52,639 nucleotides of DNA from an uncultured Collinsella sp. (lineage in GTDB: Bacteria > Actinomycetota > Coriobacteriia > Coriobacteriales > Coriobacteriaceae): the NCBI GenBank assembly GCA_900768435.1, contig CAAGCW010000029.1:1-52639 (forward strand). Reading direction: 5' to 3'. Numbering within the stretch: the first letter of the stretch is position 1; each line of letters begins with the position of its first letter. This document shows positions 41,473-49,878 of the stretch, piece after piece. The notes under the pieces were generated by a model. It was not told where the DNA came from. It worked only from the letters and a program-made list of their open reading frames with translations, and searched no databases. Both the position numbers and the translations under genes were made by a program.

Positions 41473-42807
41473 ATGAAACCTATCGTCGCCGTCGTCGGAC
41501 GCCCCAACGTGGGCAAGTCCACGCTCGTTAACCGCCTGGCCCAGACCTCGGACGCCATCGTCCACGAGTCCCGCGGCGTCACGCGCGACCGCTCGTACCA
41601 CACGGCCGATTGGAACGGCCGCGAGTTCACCATCGTCGACACGGGCGGCATCGAACCGCTCAAGAGCGATGACGTCTTCGCCACGTCCATCCGTGACCAG
41701 GCCCTTGCCGCCGCCGAGGAAGCCGCCGTCATCCTGTTTGTGGTCGATGGCCGCACCGGCGTCACCGAGGAGGACGAGTCGGTCGCCCGCATGCTCAAGC
41801 GCTGCGACAAACCGGTCTTTCTGCTGGTGAACAAGCTCGACAACCCCGATCGCGAGAACGACAGCATCTGGGAGTTCTATTCCCTCGGCATCGGCGAGCC
41901 CACGCCGCTCTCGGCCCTGCACGGCCACGGCACGGGCGACCTGCTCGACGACATCGTGGCCCTGCTTCCGGAGGAAGAGGACGAGGTCGCCGATGAGTTC
42001 CCCGACGCGCTGAACGTCGCCATCATCGGCCGCCCCAACGCCGGTAAGTCTTCGCTGTTCAACCGCATCCTGGGCGCCGACCGCTCTATCGTGTCCAACA
42101 TTGCCGGCACCACGCGCGACGCCATCGACACCGTCGTGGAGCGCAACGGCAAGCACTACCGCATGGTCGACACCGCGGGCATCCGCAAGAAGAGCACCGT
42201 GTACGAGAACATCGAGTACTACTCGATGGTCCGCGGCCTGCGCGCCATCGACCGCGCCGACGTGGCGCTGCTCGTCGTCGACGCCTCCGTGGGCGTTACC
42301 GAACAGGACCAGAAGGTCATGGGTCTTGCCATCGAGCGCGGCTGTGCCATCGTTGTGCTGCTCAACAAGTGGGACCTGCTCGACGACGACCGTAAGCGCG
42401 AGGCCTGCATGGAGACCATCGACCGCCGTCTGGGCGTCATGGCTCCCTGGGCCCAGTACCTGCGCATCTCTGCCCTCACTGGCCGCAGCGTCGAGAAGAT
42501 CTGGGCGATGGTCGACGCCGCCGAAAAGACACGCTCGCAAAAGATCAGCACCTCGCGCCTCAACACGTTCCTCACCGACCTGCGCGAGTTTGGCCATACC
42601 GTGGTGGACGGCAAGCGCCGCCTGCGTATGCACTACGTGACCCAAACGGGCGTCAACCCGCCGACGTTTACGTTCTTCGTCAACCACAGCGACCTGGTCA
42701 ACGACACCTACCAGCGCTACGTAGAGAACCGCATGCGCTCGACCTTCGATTTTGCCGGCACGCCCATCCGACTCTTCTTTAGGAAGAAGGAGCAAAAGGA
42801 TGCATAA
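41473..42807 (+). CDS. der: Ribosome-assembly GTPase Der (EngA)
   Basis: Der has two tandem GTPase domains and a KH-like C-terminus and acts in 50S assembly. G1 motifs GRPNVGKS at 9-16 and GRPNAGKS at 186-193; G3 motifs DTGGIE and DTAGIRKK; G4 motifs NKLD and NKWD are all present. The 444-residue frame starts at ATG 41473 after AAAGGAGAGCAG; the longer open frame upstream is not coding. It overlaps plsY by eight bases. Confidence 0.97.
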   Translation: MKPIVAVVGRPNVGKSTLVNRLAQTSDAIVHESRGVTRDRSYHTADWNGREFTIVDTGGIEPLKSDDVFATSIRDQALAAAEEAAVILFVVDGRTGVTEEDESVARMLKRCDKPVFLLVNKLDNPDRENDSIWEFYSLGIGEPTPLSALHGHGTGDLLDDIVALLPEEEDEVADEFPDALNVAIIGRPNAGKSSLFNRILGADRSIVSNIAGTTRDAIDTVVERNGKHYRMVDTAGIRKKSTVYENIEYYSMVRGLRAIDRADVALLVVDASVGVTEQDQKVMGLAIERGCAIVVLLNKWDLLDDDRKREACMETIDRRLGVMAPWAQYLRISALTGRSVEKIWAMVDAAEKTRSQKISTSRLNTFLTDLREFGHTVVDGKRRLRMHYVTQTGVNPPTFTFFVNHSDLVNDTYQRYVENRMRSTFDFAGTPIRLFFRKKEQKDA

Positions 42808-43483
42808 TCCGATTCTGCTGACCGCTATCTGCGCCGTGGCATCGTTCTTTATCGGGGCGATTCCGTTTGGCCTGATTCTGGGCCGCGTATTCAATCACAC
42901 GGACATTCGCAAGGCGGGCTCCGGCAACATCGGCACCACCAACGCCCTGCGCGTGGCGGGCCCCAAGGTGGCCGCGCTCACGCTGCTGCTCGACTGCCTG
43001 AAGGGCGCGATCTGCGTCCTGATCGCACGCCCGCTCATTGCCGATATGGGCTACGGTTTTCCGCCGAGTATTATGGCGCCCGGTGCCCCCGGTGACTGGA
43101 TGCTCGGCGTCATCTGCCTGGCCGCGGTGTGGGGCCATATCTTTTCGCCCTACCTCAACTTTCACGGCGGCAAGGGCATCGCGGTCGGTCTGGGCGTCAT
43201 CCTTGCCTGGTACTGGCCCATCGGGCTTTCGCTGCTGGGCATGTTTATCGTGGCCGTCGCCATCACCAAGTATGTATCGGTGGGCTCGCTTGCCGCGGCC
43301 GTCGGGCTTCCCATCGCCGCCTGCGCGGTCTTTCCGTACGGCAGCCTGGGCTTTAAGTTCTGCATGGCGATGATCGGCATCACCGTGGTGTGGGCCCATC
43401 GCTCGAATATCCAAAAGCTCATGGCGGGTAAGGAGTCAAAGCTCTCGTTTACCAAGCGCGTCACCGAGCCCGACGATAAGTAG
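42800..43483 (+). CDS. plsY: Acyl-phosphate:glycerol-3-phosphate acyltransferase
   Basis: First acylation step of phospholipid synthesis in the membrane. The 227-residue protein has five hydrophobic helices and the three conserved loops: AGSGNIGTTNALR, then FHGGKGIAVGLG, and a late VGSLAAAV-type loop. The ATG at 42800 follows AGGAGC inside the end of der. Directly followed by gpsA, which supplies its glycerol-3-phosphate substrate. Confidence 0.95.
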   Translation: MHNPILLTAICAVASFFIGAIPFGLILGRVFNHTDIRKAGSGNIGTTNALRVAGPKVAALTLLLDCLKGAICVLIARPLIADMGYGFPPSIMAPGAPGDWMLGVICLAAVWGHIFSPYLNFHGGKGIAVGLGVILAWYWPIGLSLLGMFIVAVAITKYVSVGSLAAAVGLPIAACAVFPYGSLGFKFCMAMIGITVVWAHRSNIQKLMAGKESKLSFTKRVTEPDDK

Positions 43484-43492
43484 GAGAGAGTC

Positions 43493-44500
43493 ATGAATGT
43501 TGCGCTGATTGGCTCCGGCTCCTGGGGAACCGCCGTCGCTGGCCTTGCCGCGGCGCGGGCCGAGCGCGTGACCATGTGGGCCCATAGCGAGCAGACGGCC
43601 GCCGGTATCAACGGCGAGCACCGTAACCCCCGGTATCTGGTTGGCTACGAGCTACCCAGCAACGTCGTCGCCACGACGAAGCTGGCCTGCGCGCTCAATG
43701 GCGCCGACGCGGTCATCTTTGCCGTACCTTCAACGCACCTGCGCAGCGTGTGCCACGAGGCGGCGCCGCATATCGCCGCCGATACCCCGGTGCTCTGCCT
43801 CACCAAGGGCATCGAGCCCGAGTCCGGTCTGCTTATGAGCGAGGTCATTGCCAGCGAGATCGGCAACGAGCGCCGCGTGGCGGCGCTCTCGGGCCCCAAC
43901 CATGCCGAGGAGATCTGCCGCGGCGGGCTTTCTGCTGCCGTCATCGCCAGCGAAGACCCGCAGGTAGGGGAGACCTTTAAGGATCTGCTGCTATCGACAG
44001 CTTTCCGCATCTACCTGTCGCAGGACATGACCGGTGTCGAGGTCTGCGGCGCCATGAAAAACGTCATCGCCATCGTGTGCGGCATTTCCGCCGGTTCTGG
44101 TGCGGGCGACAACACGCTTGCCCTTATCATGACGCGCGGCCTGGCCGAGATCAGCCGTCTGGTGCACGCCCGCGGCGGTCAAGCCATGACCTGCATGGGT
44201 CTTGCCGGCATGGGTGACCTCATTGCCACCTGCACCTCCGAGCATTCGCGCAACCGCACCTTTGGCTACGAGTTTGCCCACGGCGTCTCGCTCGACGAGT
44301 ACCAGGCACGTACGCATATGGTGGTCGAGGGCGCCGTCGCGGCCCGCAGCGTCAGTGAGCTTGCCCGTTCACTGGGCGTAGACATTCCGCTCACCTTTGC
44401 CGTGGAGCAAACGCTCTACAACGGTGTTACTTTGGATAGGGCACTCGAGATTCTTACCGATCGCGTCCCTTCTCAAGAGTTCTACGGACTCACCGACTAG
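43493..44500 (+). CDS. gpsA: Glycerol-3-phosphate dehydrogenase [NAD(P)+]
   Basis: Reduces dihydroxyacetone phosphate to sn-glycerol-3-phosphate. Nucleotide loop GSGSWGTA at 7-14; FAVPSTHLRSV; CLTKGIE; catalytic Lys K189 in GAMKNVIAI; and MTCMGLAGMGDLIATCTSEHSRNR. At 335 residues it is complete. TAGGAGAGAGTC precedes the ATG, ten bases after plsY. The plsY-gpsA pair supplies lipid synthesis together with plsC upstream. Confidence 0.96.
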   Translation: MNVALIGSGSWGTAVAGLAAARAERVTMWAHSEQTAAGINGEHRNPRYLVGYELPSNVVATTKLACALNGADAVIFAVPSTHLRSVCHEAAPHIAADTPVLCLTKGIEPESGLLMSEVIASEIGNERRVAALSGPNHAEEICRGGLSAAVIASEDPQVGETFKDLLLSTAFRIYLSQDMTGVEVCGAMKNVIAIVCGISAGSGAGDNTLALIMTRGLAEISRLVHARGGQAMTCMGLAGMGDLIATCTSEHSRNRTFGYEFAHGVSLDEYQARTHMVVEGAVAARSVSELARSLGVDIPLTFAVEQTLYNGVTLDRALEILTDRVPSQEFYGLTD

Positions 44501-44518
44501 CGCAGAAAGGCTTCTACC

Positions 44519-45190
44519 ATGGGTTCCATCAAAATCGCTCCGTCTGTCCTTTCGGCCGACATGGCCAACCTCAAGGGCGAACTCGACAAGATCGCCGGTG
44601 CCGACTACGTGCACTTCGACGTTATGGACGGTCACTTTACCGGCAACCTCACCTTTGGCGTTGACATCCTCAAGGCCGTCAAGCGCTCCACCGATGTACC
44701 GGTCGACGCGCACCTGATGGTGTCGAATCCCGACGAGACGGTCGATTGGTACGCCGACGCCGGTGCCGATATGATCACCGTGCACTACGAGGCTTCCACG
44801 CACCTGCACCGCACGCTCACCCATCTGCAGCAGCGCGGCGTCAAGGCCGGAGTGGTGCTCAACCCTGCCACGCCCGTCTGCGTGCTCGAAAGCATCATCG
44901 ACGTCGTCGATATGGTGCTGCTGATGAGCGTGAACCCTGGCTTCGGCGGCCAGAGCTTTATCCCGGGCACCATCGCCAAGCTCCACGAGCTCAAGGCCAT
45001 GTGTGAGCGCCACGGCGTATCGCCCCTGATCGAGGTCGATGGCGGTATCTCTTCAAAAAATATCGCTGAGGTTGTCAAGGCTGGCGCCAACGTGCTCGTG
45101 GCCGGCTCCGCCGTATTTAAGTCCGAAGATCCCGCCGCCGAGGTTGCGCTGCTGCAGAAGCTGGGCAACGAGGCCGCACAGGAGGCATAA
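44519..45190 (+). CDS. rpe: Ribulose-phosphate 3-epimerase
   Basis: Interconverts ribulose-5-phosphate and xylulose-5-phosphate in the pentose phosphate pathway. A 223-residue TIM barrel with SVLSADMANL, HFDVMDGHF (metal ligands H and D), DAHLMVSNP, ITVHYEA, LLMSVNPGFGGQSF and EVDGGIS, all conserved. AGAAAGG lies upstream of the ATG. The next gene starts six bases after the stop. Confidence 0.95.
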   Translation: MGSIKIAPSVLSADMANLKGELDKIAGADYVHFDVMDGHFTGNLTFGVDILKAVKRSTDVPVDAHLMVSNPDETVDWYADAGADMITVHYEASTHLHRTLTHLQQRGVKAGVVLNPATPVCVLESIIDVVDMVLLMSVNPGFGGQSFIPGTIAKLHELKAMCERHGVSPLIEVDGGISSKNIAEVVKAGANVLVAGSAVFKSEDPAAEVALLQKLGNEAAQEA

Positions 45191-45196
45191 ACCCTT

Positions 45197-46375
45197 ATGA
45201 CCGCAGGTCAAAACCGCATACCCGTGAATCTTGACTATGCCGCCTCGACGCCCATGCGCGCCGAGGCGCTCCTTGCACAGCGTGAGTACGACGACAGCGA
45301 GCTTGCCGGCGTCAACCCCAACTCGCTGCACTCGCTTGGCCGCAAGGCCGCCGCACGCCTGGAAGTCGCCCGTCGCGAAATCGCCCGTAGCTTTGGCGCA
45401 CGCGTGCGCCCGTCCGAGGTCATCCTTACCAACGGCGGCACCGAGGCTAACCAGCTGGCGCTGCTCGGTCTTGCCGAGGGCGCTCGTCAGCGCGATCGCA
45501 AGCGCGATCGTGTCATCGTTTCGGCCATCGAGCACGATTCGATTCTGGACAACCTGCCGCTGCTGCGTGCCGCCGGCTTTACCGTCGACCTGGTGCAGCC
45601 CTGCCGCGCGGGCTACATTGAGCCTGCCGCGCTTGTCGAGCTGTTGGGCGACGACGTTGCGCTTGTGAGCGTTATGGTCGCCAACAACGAAACCGGCGTG
45701 GTGCAGCCCATCCGCGAGCTGGCCGCCGCCGCACATGCTGCCGGCGCCTTGTTTCATACCGATGCCATCCAGGGCTACTTGCATATTCCGCTCGATGTCA
45801 CCGAGCTGGGCGTCGACGCCATGACCGTTGCCGCGCACAAGATTGGCGGCCCTGTGGCATCCGGCGCGCTCTACCTTAAGAACCGCACGCCGCTGCGTCC
45901 GCGCATCTTTGGCGGTGGACAGGAGGCCGGCCGTCGCGCCGGTACGCAGGATCTGCGCACGCAGCTCGCCTTTGCCGCTGCCGCCAGCACGCTGACGCCC
46001 CACGTGGCCCAGGAACGCACGAAGCTGCAAGCCCTTTCCGACAAGCTCTACGCCATGCTTGCGGCCCATCCTCGCATTCACGCCACAATGGGCGACTACG
46101 CGCAGGCAGATCGTCTGCCGGGTATGGTTTCGATCTACGTCGACGGCATGGACTCCGAAGAGCTCATCATCAAGCTCGATGCCGCCGGCTTTGAGGTTTC
46201 GGCCGGATCGGCTTGCTCGAGCGGCAGCATGGACCCGAGCCATGTGCTCAGCGCCATGGGCATTGGTCGCGAGCAGGCGCTAGGCGCACTGCGCATCTCC
46301 TTCGATGACCGCGTGAATCCGGACGATCTGGACGACTTTGCAAGTGCGCTGCTCTCGATCGTAGGTGCCGCATGA
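45197..46375 (+). CDS. Cysteine desulfurase (NifS/IscS-like)
   Basis: A PLP enzyme that takes sulfur from cysteine for Fe-S clusters or tRNA thiolation. LDYAASTP at the start, TNGGTEANQLAL, VANNETGVVQPI, HTDAIQGY, PLP Lys K215 in VAAHKIGGP, and the catalytic Cys C340 in SAGSACSSGSM. Length 392. The stop overlaps the next start. No IscU- or MnmA-like gene follows, so the sulfur acceptor is not given by context. Confidence 0.93.
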   Translation: MTAGQNRIPVNLDYAASTPMRAEALLAQREYDDSELAGVNPNSLHSLGRKAAARLEVARREIARSFGARVRPSEVILTNGGTEANQLALLGLAEGARQRDRKRDRVIVSAIEHDSILDNLPLLRAAGFTVDLVQPCRAGYIEPAALVELLGDDVALVSVMVANNETGVVQPIRELAAAAHAAGALFHTDAIQGYLHIPLDVTELGVDAMTVAAHKIGGPVASGALYLKNRTPLRPRIFGGGQEAGRRAGTQDLRTQLAFAAAASTLTPHVAQERTKLQALSDKLYAMLAAHPRIHATMGDYAQADRLPGMVSIYVDGMDSEELIIKLDAAGFEVSAGSACSSGSMDPSHVLSAMGIGREQALGALRISFDDRVNPDDLDDFASALLSIVGAA

Positions 46376-47181
46376 TTGTCTCCGAGCTTGAACGTGCGCT
46401 GCTGGCGCGCTACCCCAAGGCGGACGCAGAGGGCTGGGATCATGTAGGGCTATCTGTGGGAGATCCCACTGCAAAGATCACCGGTGTTGCCTGCGCACTC
46501 GACGCGACCGAGGCCAACGTGCACCGCGCTCTCGAGGCCGGCGCCAACGTCCTGCTGACGCATCATCCCATCTATATCAAGGCGCCCGAAGCCTTTTGCC
46601 CGGCGGATGCCACACGACCCCAGTGCAGTGCGGCCCTCTACGAGGCTGCCCGCTGCGGGGTGAGCATTATCTCGCTCCACACCAACCTGGACCGCTCGCA
46701 CGAAGCGCGCGTTCGCCTGAGTGAGTTGCTGGGTGCTGAACCCGTGAGCTCGCTGGAGCATGTGAACGAGCCTGAGCTCACCGGTCTGGGCGCACTTGCG
46801 ACCCTCCACGACGCCTACAACCTGCGCGATCTCGCCACCCGTGCCGCCACGGCGTTTGGCAGCGACCCGCGCGTATGGGGCGCAGCCGAGCACCCGTGCC
46901 GCACCGTTGCCATTCTGGGCGGCTCCCTCGGCGATTTTGGTGAGCTTGCCATTGCCGCAGGTGCAGATGTTATGGTGACCGGAGAGGCCGGCTACCACGT
47001 GGCGCAGGACCTTGCCTTGCGTGGCCTGGACGTGATCCTGCTCGGCCACGACCGTTCCGAAGAGCCGTTCGTGGATATCTTGATGAACTCTGCAGTTGAC
47101 GCCGGGGTCGACCCCCGTCATGCGATTAAAATACTGAACCCTTGCCAATGGTGGACTGTGACAAAAGGAGAGAACTTATGA
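46372..47181 (+). CDS. Nif3-like dinuclear metal-centre protein
   Basis: A 269-residue member of the Nif3/YqfO (DUF34) family. WDHVGLSVGDP, LLTHHPIYIK (metal His residues), SLHTNLDRS and GEAGYHVAQDLALRG are its conserved segments, and the C-terminal His of LLGHDRSEEP completes the metal site. The function is unsettled; annotation as a GTP cyclohydrolase I type 2 is not proven. In many genomes it is paired with the zinc-ribbon gene that follows here. The start overlaps the desulfurase stop, and the stop overlaps the next ATG. Confidence 0.93.
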   Translation: MIVSELERALLARYPKADAEGWDHVGLSVGDPTAKITGVACALDATEANVHRALEAGANVLLTHHPIYIKAPEAFCPADATRPQCSAALYEAARCGVSIISLHTNLDRSHEARVRLSELLGAEPVSSLEHVNEPELTGLGALATLHDAYNLRDLATRAATAFGSDPRVWGAAEHPCRTVAILGGSLGDFGELAIAAGADVMVTGEAGYHVAQDLALRGLDVILLGHDRSEEPFVDILMNSAVDAGVDPRHAIKILNPCQWWTVTKGENL

Positions 47182-47897
47182 GCGCCGGCGCTACGCTACT
47201 CAAGCTGCAACAGATCGATTTGGAGCTCGCCCGCAACAAGAGCGAACTTGCCAATATGCCGGAGCTCAAGGAGCTCGCTTCCAAGCGCAAGACCTATGTG
47301 AAGCTCAAGTCCGAGATGACCAAGCTCTACGCCCAGCGCAAGGATCTGGACATTGAGCTCGACGATCTCAACACTACCGAGATTCAGACCAACAACGCCA
47401 TCGAGGCTGCCAAGAAGCGTCACGTCGACGGTTCTGATTACCGCGAGGTGCAGGATCTGGAGAACGAGCTTGCCACCCTGGCAAAGCGCCTGGACAAGAT
47501 TGAGCACACCCGCAAGGACTTCGTTGTCGCCCATAAGGAAGCGCTCGATCGCGAGGCTCGCGCTCAGGCCATCATCGCCAAGTTTGAGGAGGGTGTAAAG
47601 GCCGATACCAAGGCCGCCCGCGCCAAGGCTGCCGACCTACAGGCCCAGATTGACGCCGCCACCAAGGAGCGCATCGCCCTTGCCGCCACGCTGCCGACCG
47701 ACGTGCTCACCGACTATGAGCGCCTGCTTAAGCAATTCGGTGGCCTGGCCGTCGAGACCATCAAGGGCAACATACCCACCATCTGCCACACTGCGCTGCA
47801 GGCATCGTCCATGAGCGACCTCAACCACGACGGTAGCGAGATTGCGCACTGCCCGTATTGCCACCGCCTGCTGGTGCTCCCCAACAAGGAAGCCTAA
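47178..47897 (+). CDS. Coiled-coil zinc-ribbon protein (DUF164)
   Basis: A 239-residue protein made of a long coiled coil (about 5-180: LKLQQIDLELARNKSELANM and on) and a C-terminal ribbon. In the family the ribbon has two CxxC pairs; here only the second, HCPYCH, is intact, and the first is reduced to PTICHTAL. The start ATG 47178 follows AAAGGAGAGAACTT and overlaps the Nif3 stop (ATGA). Proposed roles for the family are in nucleic-acid or secretion chaperoning; none is established. Confidence 0.9.
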   Translation: MSAGATLLKLQQIDLELARNKSELANMPELKELASKRKTYVKLKSEMTKLYAQRKDLDIELDDLNTTEIQTNNAIEAAKKRHVDGSDYREVQDLENELATLAKRLDKIEHTRKDFVVAHKEALDREARAQAIIAKFEEGVKADTKAARAKAADLQAQIDAATKERIALAATLPTDVLTDYERLLKQFGGLAVETIKGNIPTICHTALQASSMSDLNHDGSEIAHCPYCHRLLVLPNKEA

Positions 47898-49114
47898 TGA
47901 TGACGGAGGCACCCAACAATACAATGCAACTTGAGGGAAAAACGATCCTGCTGGGCATTACCGGCGGGATCGCCGCCTATAAGTCGTGCAACATCGTGCG
48001 CCTGCTGCAAAAGCGCGGCGCGCGCGTCAAAGTCGTCATGAGCGAGCATGCCACCGAGTTCGTGGGGCCGCTTACCTTCCGCGCGCTCACCAATGAGCCG
48101 GTCGCGGTTGGGCTATTCGACGACCCGTCTGACCCCATCCACCATATCTCGCTGGCGCAGGAGCCCGACTTGGTGGTCGTGGCGCCCGCGACGGCCAATA
48201 TCATCGCCAAGATGGCCAACGGCATCGCCGATGACCTCATCTCCACAACGCTGCTTGCGACACCGCGGCCCGTCGTGATCGCGCCGGCCATGAACAACGG
48301 CATGTGGAAGGCGCCGGCGACGCAGGCCAACATGGCCACGCTGCGCGAGCACGGTGTCCATGTGGTGGGACCCGGCAGCGGCTACCTTGCCTGCGGCGAC
48401 GTGGACACGGGGCGCATGAGCGAGCCCGAGGACATCGTCGAGGCTGTCTGTGAGGTGCTCAACCCCGTGCCGCAAGACCTGACGGGCAAGCGCATCGTCA
48501 TCACCGCCGGCCCCACGCACGAGCCGATCGACCCCGTGCGATTCATCGGTAACCGGTCGTCGGGCAAGATGGGCATCGCCCTGGCGGGGGAGGCTGCTCG
48601 CCGCGGTGCTGCGGTCACGCTCGTGCTGGGCCCGACATCGCTCGACGTTCCCCGCGGTGTGGAGTGCGTGCGCGTACAGACCGCCGCAGAAATGCTCCAG
48701 GCTGCGCTGAGCGCCTTCCAGACGGCCGAGGCGGCAATTTGTGCGGCCGCCGTCGCCGACTATACCCCCGCCACCCCTGCGGACCATAAACTCAAAAAGG
48801 CCAACGAACGCCTCGATCGCATCGAACTGGTCGAGACGGTCGATATTTTGGCCGAGCTCTCGCGCCAAAAGGGCGAGCGATGCGTGATCGGATTTGCGGC
48901 CGAGACCGATAACGTCCTGGAGTACGCACAGCGAAAGCTCGACCGCAAGGGTTGCGATGCCATTATCGCCAACGATGTCTCACGCGCCGATTCGGGCTTT
49001 GGAACCGATACCAACAAAGCTTGGATCGTGAGCACAGCGGGCACGCAAGAACTTCCCGTACTAACAAAACCCCAGCTCGCAGATACAATTTTGGACTTGC
49101 TTCAAAATTTGTAA
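47897..49114 (+). CDS. coaBC: CoaBC bifunctional phosphopantothenate enzyme
   Basis: Two consecutive steps of coenzyme A synthesis: CoaB joins cysteine to phosphopantothenate and CoaC decarboxylates the product. The N-terminal CoaC part has GITGGIAAYK, the catalytic His in HHISLAQ, PAMNNGMW and the Cys of LACGDVDTGRM. The CoaB part begins ITAGPTHEPIDPVRFIGNRS and has GKMGIALA, AAAVADY and NDVS. Length 405. The ATG at 47897 shares bases with the upstream TAA (TAATG). It is the last gene before the tRNA-Pro. Confidence 0.95.
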   Translation: MMTEAPNNTMQLEGKTILLGITGGIAAYKSCNIVRLLQKRGARVKVVMSEHATEFVGPLTFRALTNEPVAVGLFDDPSDPIHHISLAQEPDLVVVAPATANIIAKMANGIADDLISTTLLATPRPVVIAPAMNNGMWKAPATQANMATLREHGVHVVGPGSGYLACGDVDTGRMSEPEDIVEAVCEVLNPVPQDLTGKRIVITAGPTHEPIDPVRFIGNRSSGKMGIALAGEAARRGAAVTLVLGPTSLDVPRGVECVRVQTAAEMLQAALSAFQTAEAAICAAAVADYTPATPADHKLKKANERLDRIELVETVDILAELSRQKGERCVIGFAAETDNVLEYAQRKLDRKGCDAIIANDVSRADSGFGTDTNKAWIVSTAGTQELPVLTKPQLADTILDLLQNL

Positions 49115-49122
49115 AAAAGTTC

Positions 49123-49152
49123 TTGCACAAGGACAAAGTTTCGGGTTAATAT
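49123..49152 (+). promoter_or_regulatory. tRNA-Pro promoter
   Basis: TTGCAC (49123-49128) and TAATAT (49147-49152), spacer 18 bases. Its -35 is of the same TTGCA form as in the tRNA-Ala promoter. It starts nine bases after the coaBC stop. Confidence 0.65.
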
Positions 49153-49194
49153 ACTCCCTGTTGCGAGCGAGAGCAGAGCAACAAACAAAAGCTT

Positions 49195-49271
<77 letters not shown>

Positions 49272-49280
49272 GAAGTTTGC

Positions 49281-49310
49281 AGGTCAGGCACCTAGTGCCT
49301 GACCTTTTTT
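49281..49310 (+). terminator. Terminator after tRNA-Pro
   Basis: Perfect 10-bp stem GGTCAGGCAC / GTGCCTGACC with a 3-base loop followed by six T. Confidence 0.95.
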
Positions 49311-49313
49311 GTT

Positions 49314-49731
49314 TTAAGCAATTGCTTAATTTTGATTAAGCAACAGGGTGCCAAAAATCTACCTGAGCGATAATCGCCTTTTGCGGTTACTTGCGCGTTT
49401 TGCACGCGCTTGAGCCGATTTATTAACGCGATATGAATCTACATACGCGTAGTTGGTATACAGCCGAGTACAGGCTGTATTTATCGCGGCGATTTACATA
49501 GATATAGCGACTGTAACGGACAAGCGTGTCGCTGTATTTATTCCAGTAGTTCACTTGGCCGGTGGACAAGTGGGCGATTGCAACGATATGCCAAACGGTA
49601 TGGGCTCTATACGAGGACGCCGCAGAGGTAATGGCGGGGGAGTGCGGCAAGCGCTCTGAGAGCCGCTGTATGACCCCATTTCTCCTTAACTCGATTATTT
49701 GTGTTTCAAGCCACGAATCGGTCGAGCAATT
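49314..49731. other. AT-rich intergenic region with palindromes
   Basis: About 420 bases with no convincing gene; the frames here have poor composition. It holds a perfect 16-bp palindrome TTAAGCAATTGCTTAA (49314-49329) with a further half-site TTAAGCAA about 8 bases on, and a hairpin ATACAGCC / GGCTGTAT (49458-49480). The lower GC suggests foreign or regulatory DNA. Confidence 0.6.
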
Positions 49732-49768
49732 GCCAAAAGAAAGGCCCATGCAGGATTGCACGGGCCTT
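49732..49768 (-). terminator. Terminator of the two-component unit
   Basis: Stem AAGGCCC-A-TGCA / TGCA-C-GGGCCTT with one mismatch and a GGAT loop (49741-49768); on the minus strand it is followed by TTTCTTTT. It lies about 110 bases after the histidine kinase stop. Confidence 0.8.
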
Positions 49769-49878
49769 ACATCAGATCAAATTTGAGCCAGAAGCACCAA
49801 ACGGGGCAGACGCAACACCATCTCGTCGCGGCCTCGGCGAGCGATATATCGCAGTCGAGGTAGACATCGAGGAATTCG

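Noticed and set aside
49423..49761. 112-codon minus-strand frame between tRNA-Pro and the histidine kinase
   Set aside because: Runs through the kinase terminator, lacks a ribosome-binding site, and has no family-like sequence.
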